This document shows positions 62,641-64,000 of a stretch of 64,000 nt of DNA, in pieces. Below the pieces are notes generated by a model. The model was not told where the DNA came from. It saw only the letters and a list, made by a program, of their open reading frames with translations, and did no database searches. How positions within the stretch are numbered: the stretch's first letter is position 1; each line of letters opens with the position of its first letter. The translations under genes and the position numbers were made by a program. The stretch is from Nemophila menziesii (taxonomy: Eukaryota; Streptophyta; Magnoliopsida; Boraginales; Hydrophyllaceae), in assembly GCA_029959085.1 (NCBI GenBank), contig JARWIR010000005.1:3164501-3228500 (forward strand). Direction: 5' to 3'.

Positions 62641-62939
62641 GGATTCCATATTATCATCGTTGGTTATTGGAGATCGACGACGGTAGTGGCCAGAAGTGTT
62701 GTTGGCTAGGAAAAATAAAAGTGATCGCAGTTCGTAGAGGTGGCAGCAACAACAATGTCTGGAGGTGTTGCTTATTGGGAAAAAAACTAGTCGTAGATAG
62801 TAGTGGCCAGATTAAAACTTATTATGAAACTTTTATATAAGAAAATAAGAGGAACGGAAAGGAAGATGGTATTCTAATTATTTTTTATGTATACACAGAA
62901 CAGGAATAATGGCAATTGGGAAGGTATTTCACCGCTTAA

Positions 62940-64000
62940 TATACTAGTTTGGAATTTTCATGGCGCCGTGGCGGCTAAATTCTAAAGGGTCGTTAAGGAA
63001 ATGGTACGAATACATCGGGTTTGGTTGACTGTCATAGTCAAACAGAGGGTTAGTGGAGCTAATGCAAACGAGATCAATCAAAATTTGGGTAAAGCAAATT
63101 CGGTAAGGGTGGAGGCAAACAAAGTTAAGGGAGGCATCTAGTTTCTTTGGGAAGATTAAAAAATTAGGGTTCGCGTACTTTCGGCAGGAAACCAAGTGAT
63201 TAACATCAAAGTCTCTATAGATAATTACTAATCATGGGTGTTTACTGCGATAAAATTATGCATGACCCAAATCACAAGACATGGAAGCACTTTAGGATGC
63301 CCTACATCATGCTTTTAGTAATCAAAGAGACCTTGGTTAATCGCTGGTGATTGTAACCAAGTAGGAGAGGAAATTGATAAGACAGGTGGGGTTCTAGGGT
63401 TTATGCGAAGGATGGAAAAGTTCAAGGAGTAGAGGCATAGTTGTGACCTAACTGACTTAAGTTTTGAGGGACCGAGGTTCACTTGGTGTGGTTCATGGAA
63501 TACGGGATAACGAATACTTAGGAGATTAGATAGGGTGTATGGGAACACAGAATTTCTTTCCATGTTCCCCTTCGTGAAGGTATCCATTTGGATAGGAGAC
63601 ATTCAGATCACACCCCTATTTTAATTCAGGTAGCTCCTATGGATCAACCACGGCTTCCTAGAAGATTCCGATTCGAAGCTTCCTTGGTGTCTACACAAGG
63701 ATTTCAATATTTTCATTCAGAATAAGTAGGAGGCATCAAGTATGGACCTAGGAGACCGTATAAAGAGTATTAAGGATCACTTGGTTGAATGGAAAGAGAG
63801 TGTATTTAGGGTTATTAATAAAAATAAGCGGGTGTTATTAGTTAGGCTTAATGGTATCCAAACTTTGATACAACGCTCATTCAAACCATCATTATTCAGG
63901 TTGGTTAAGATACTTCGGGAGGAGTATCTAAATGATCTCGAGGGAGAGGAATTCTTCTGGTATCAACGCTCGAAAGAGAATTGGATCCGATCGGTGGAAA
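62940..64000 (+). pseudogene. LINE endonuclease-region fragment (runs off the window)
   Basis: Across broken frames the plus strand gives 'LIAGDCNQVGEEIDKTGG', 'FEGPRFTWCG', 'RLDRVYGNTEFLSMFP' and 'HSDHTPILIQV', then 'PRLPRRFRFEA'. This is the order of the exonuclease-endonuclease-phosphatase domain of plant LINE ORF2, including GDxN and SDH catalytic motifs. Several stops and frameshifts make it inactive. The segment continues past base 64000. Confidence 0.85.

Overview
This is nuclear plant DNA, most likely from a eudicot. It is AT-rich, has intron-containing genes with GT/AG splice sites, and is dominated by plant-type transposons: Mutator-like elements (MULEs), LINE (non-LTR retrotransposon) pieces, hAT and Tourist-like MITEs, and an LTR element primed by tRNA-Asp. 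I see no bacterial features, no CRISPR array and no convincing tRNA or rRNA gene.

The left 48 kb is a tandem segmental duplication. The full unit is about 18.2 kb (window base 1 matches base 18226). On the plus strand it carries a MULE transposase, a LINE fragment and a degenerate MULE 5' module. On the minus strand it carries a decayed Ulp1-like protease gene belonging to the MULE, a broken VPS29 copy, and a receptor-like cytoplasmic kinase (RLCK-VII/PBS1-like) gene. The kinase is the only gene that looks intact. It has six exons encoding 444 residues, and it is present three times: 11687-16065, 29833-34319 and 39776-44136. Its short first exon lies nearly 2 kb upstream of the second, across an intron holding a LINE RNase H fragment and a MITE.

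The third unit is rearranged. A deletion of roughly 9.7 kb, with a 4-bp microhomology junction near 35712, removed the MULE transposase and Ulp1 region. A 1473-bp element with a 9-bp target duplication inserted about 140 bp beyond the kinase stop codon. This element carries a broken BSD-domain gene copy and looks like a Pack-MULE. The array ends in a MULE transposase cut off at about 47984.

From 49.0 to 54.9 kb is an array of roughly 300-bp repeats. Each contains a tRNA-like core with good A and B boxes. The array is interrupted by 1 kb of degenerate GGTTAA-type satellite, long AT tracts and a hAT MITE with perfect 8-bp target duplications. The same repeat family occurs as three tandem copies inside the MULE, at 1.9-2.7 kb and 20.1-20.9 kb.

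From 55.0 to 61.9 kb are MULE fragments, including a large inverted repeat centred near 57.5 kb. Its right arm continues into an inverted copy of the kinase 5' flank with an orphan kinase exon 1 (61613-61688), and is interrupted by an LTR and primer-binding site. The right edge (62.9-64.0 kb) is a decayed LINE endonuclease region.

The genes do not form a pathway. The window is best read as a young kinase gene cluster amplified together with, and reshaped by, transposons.
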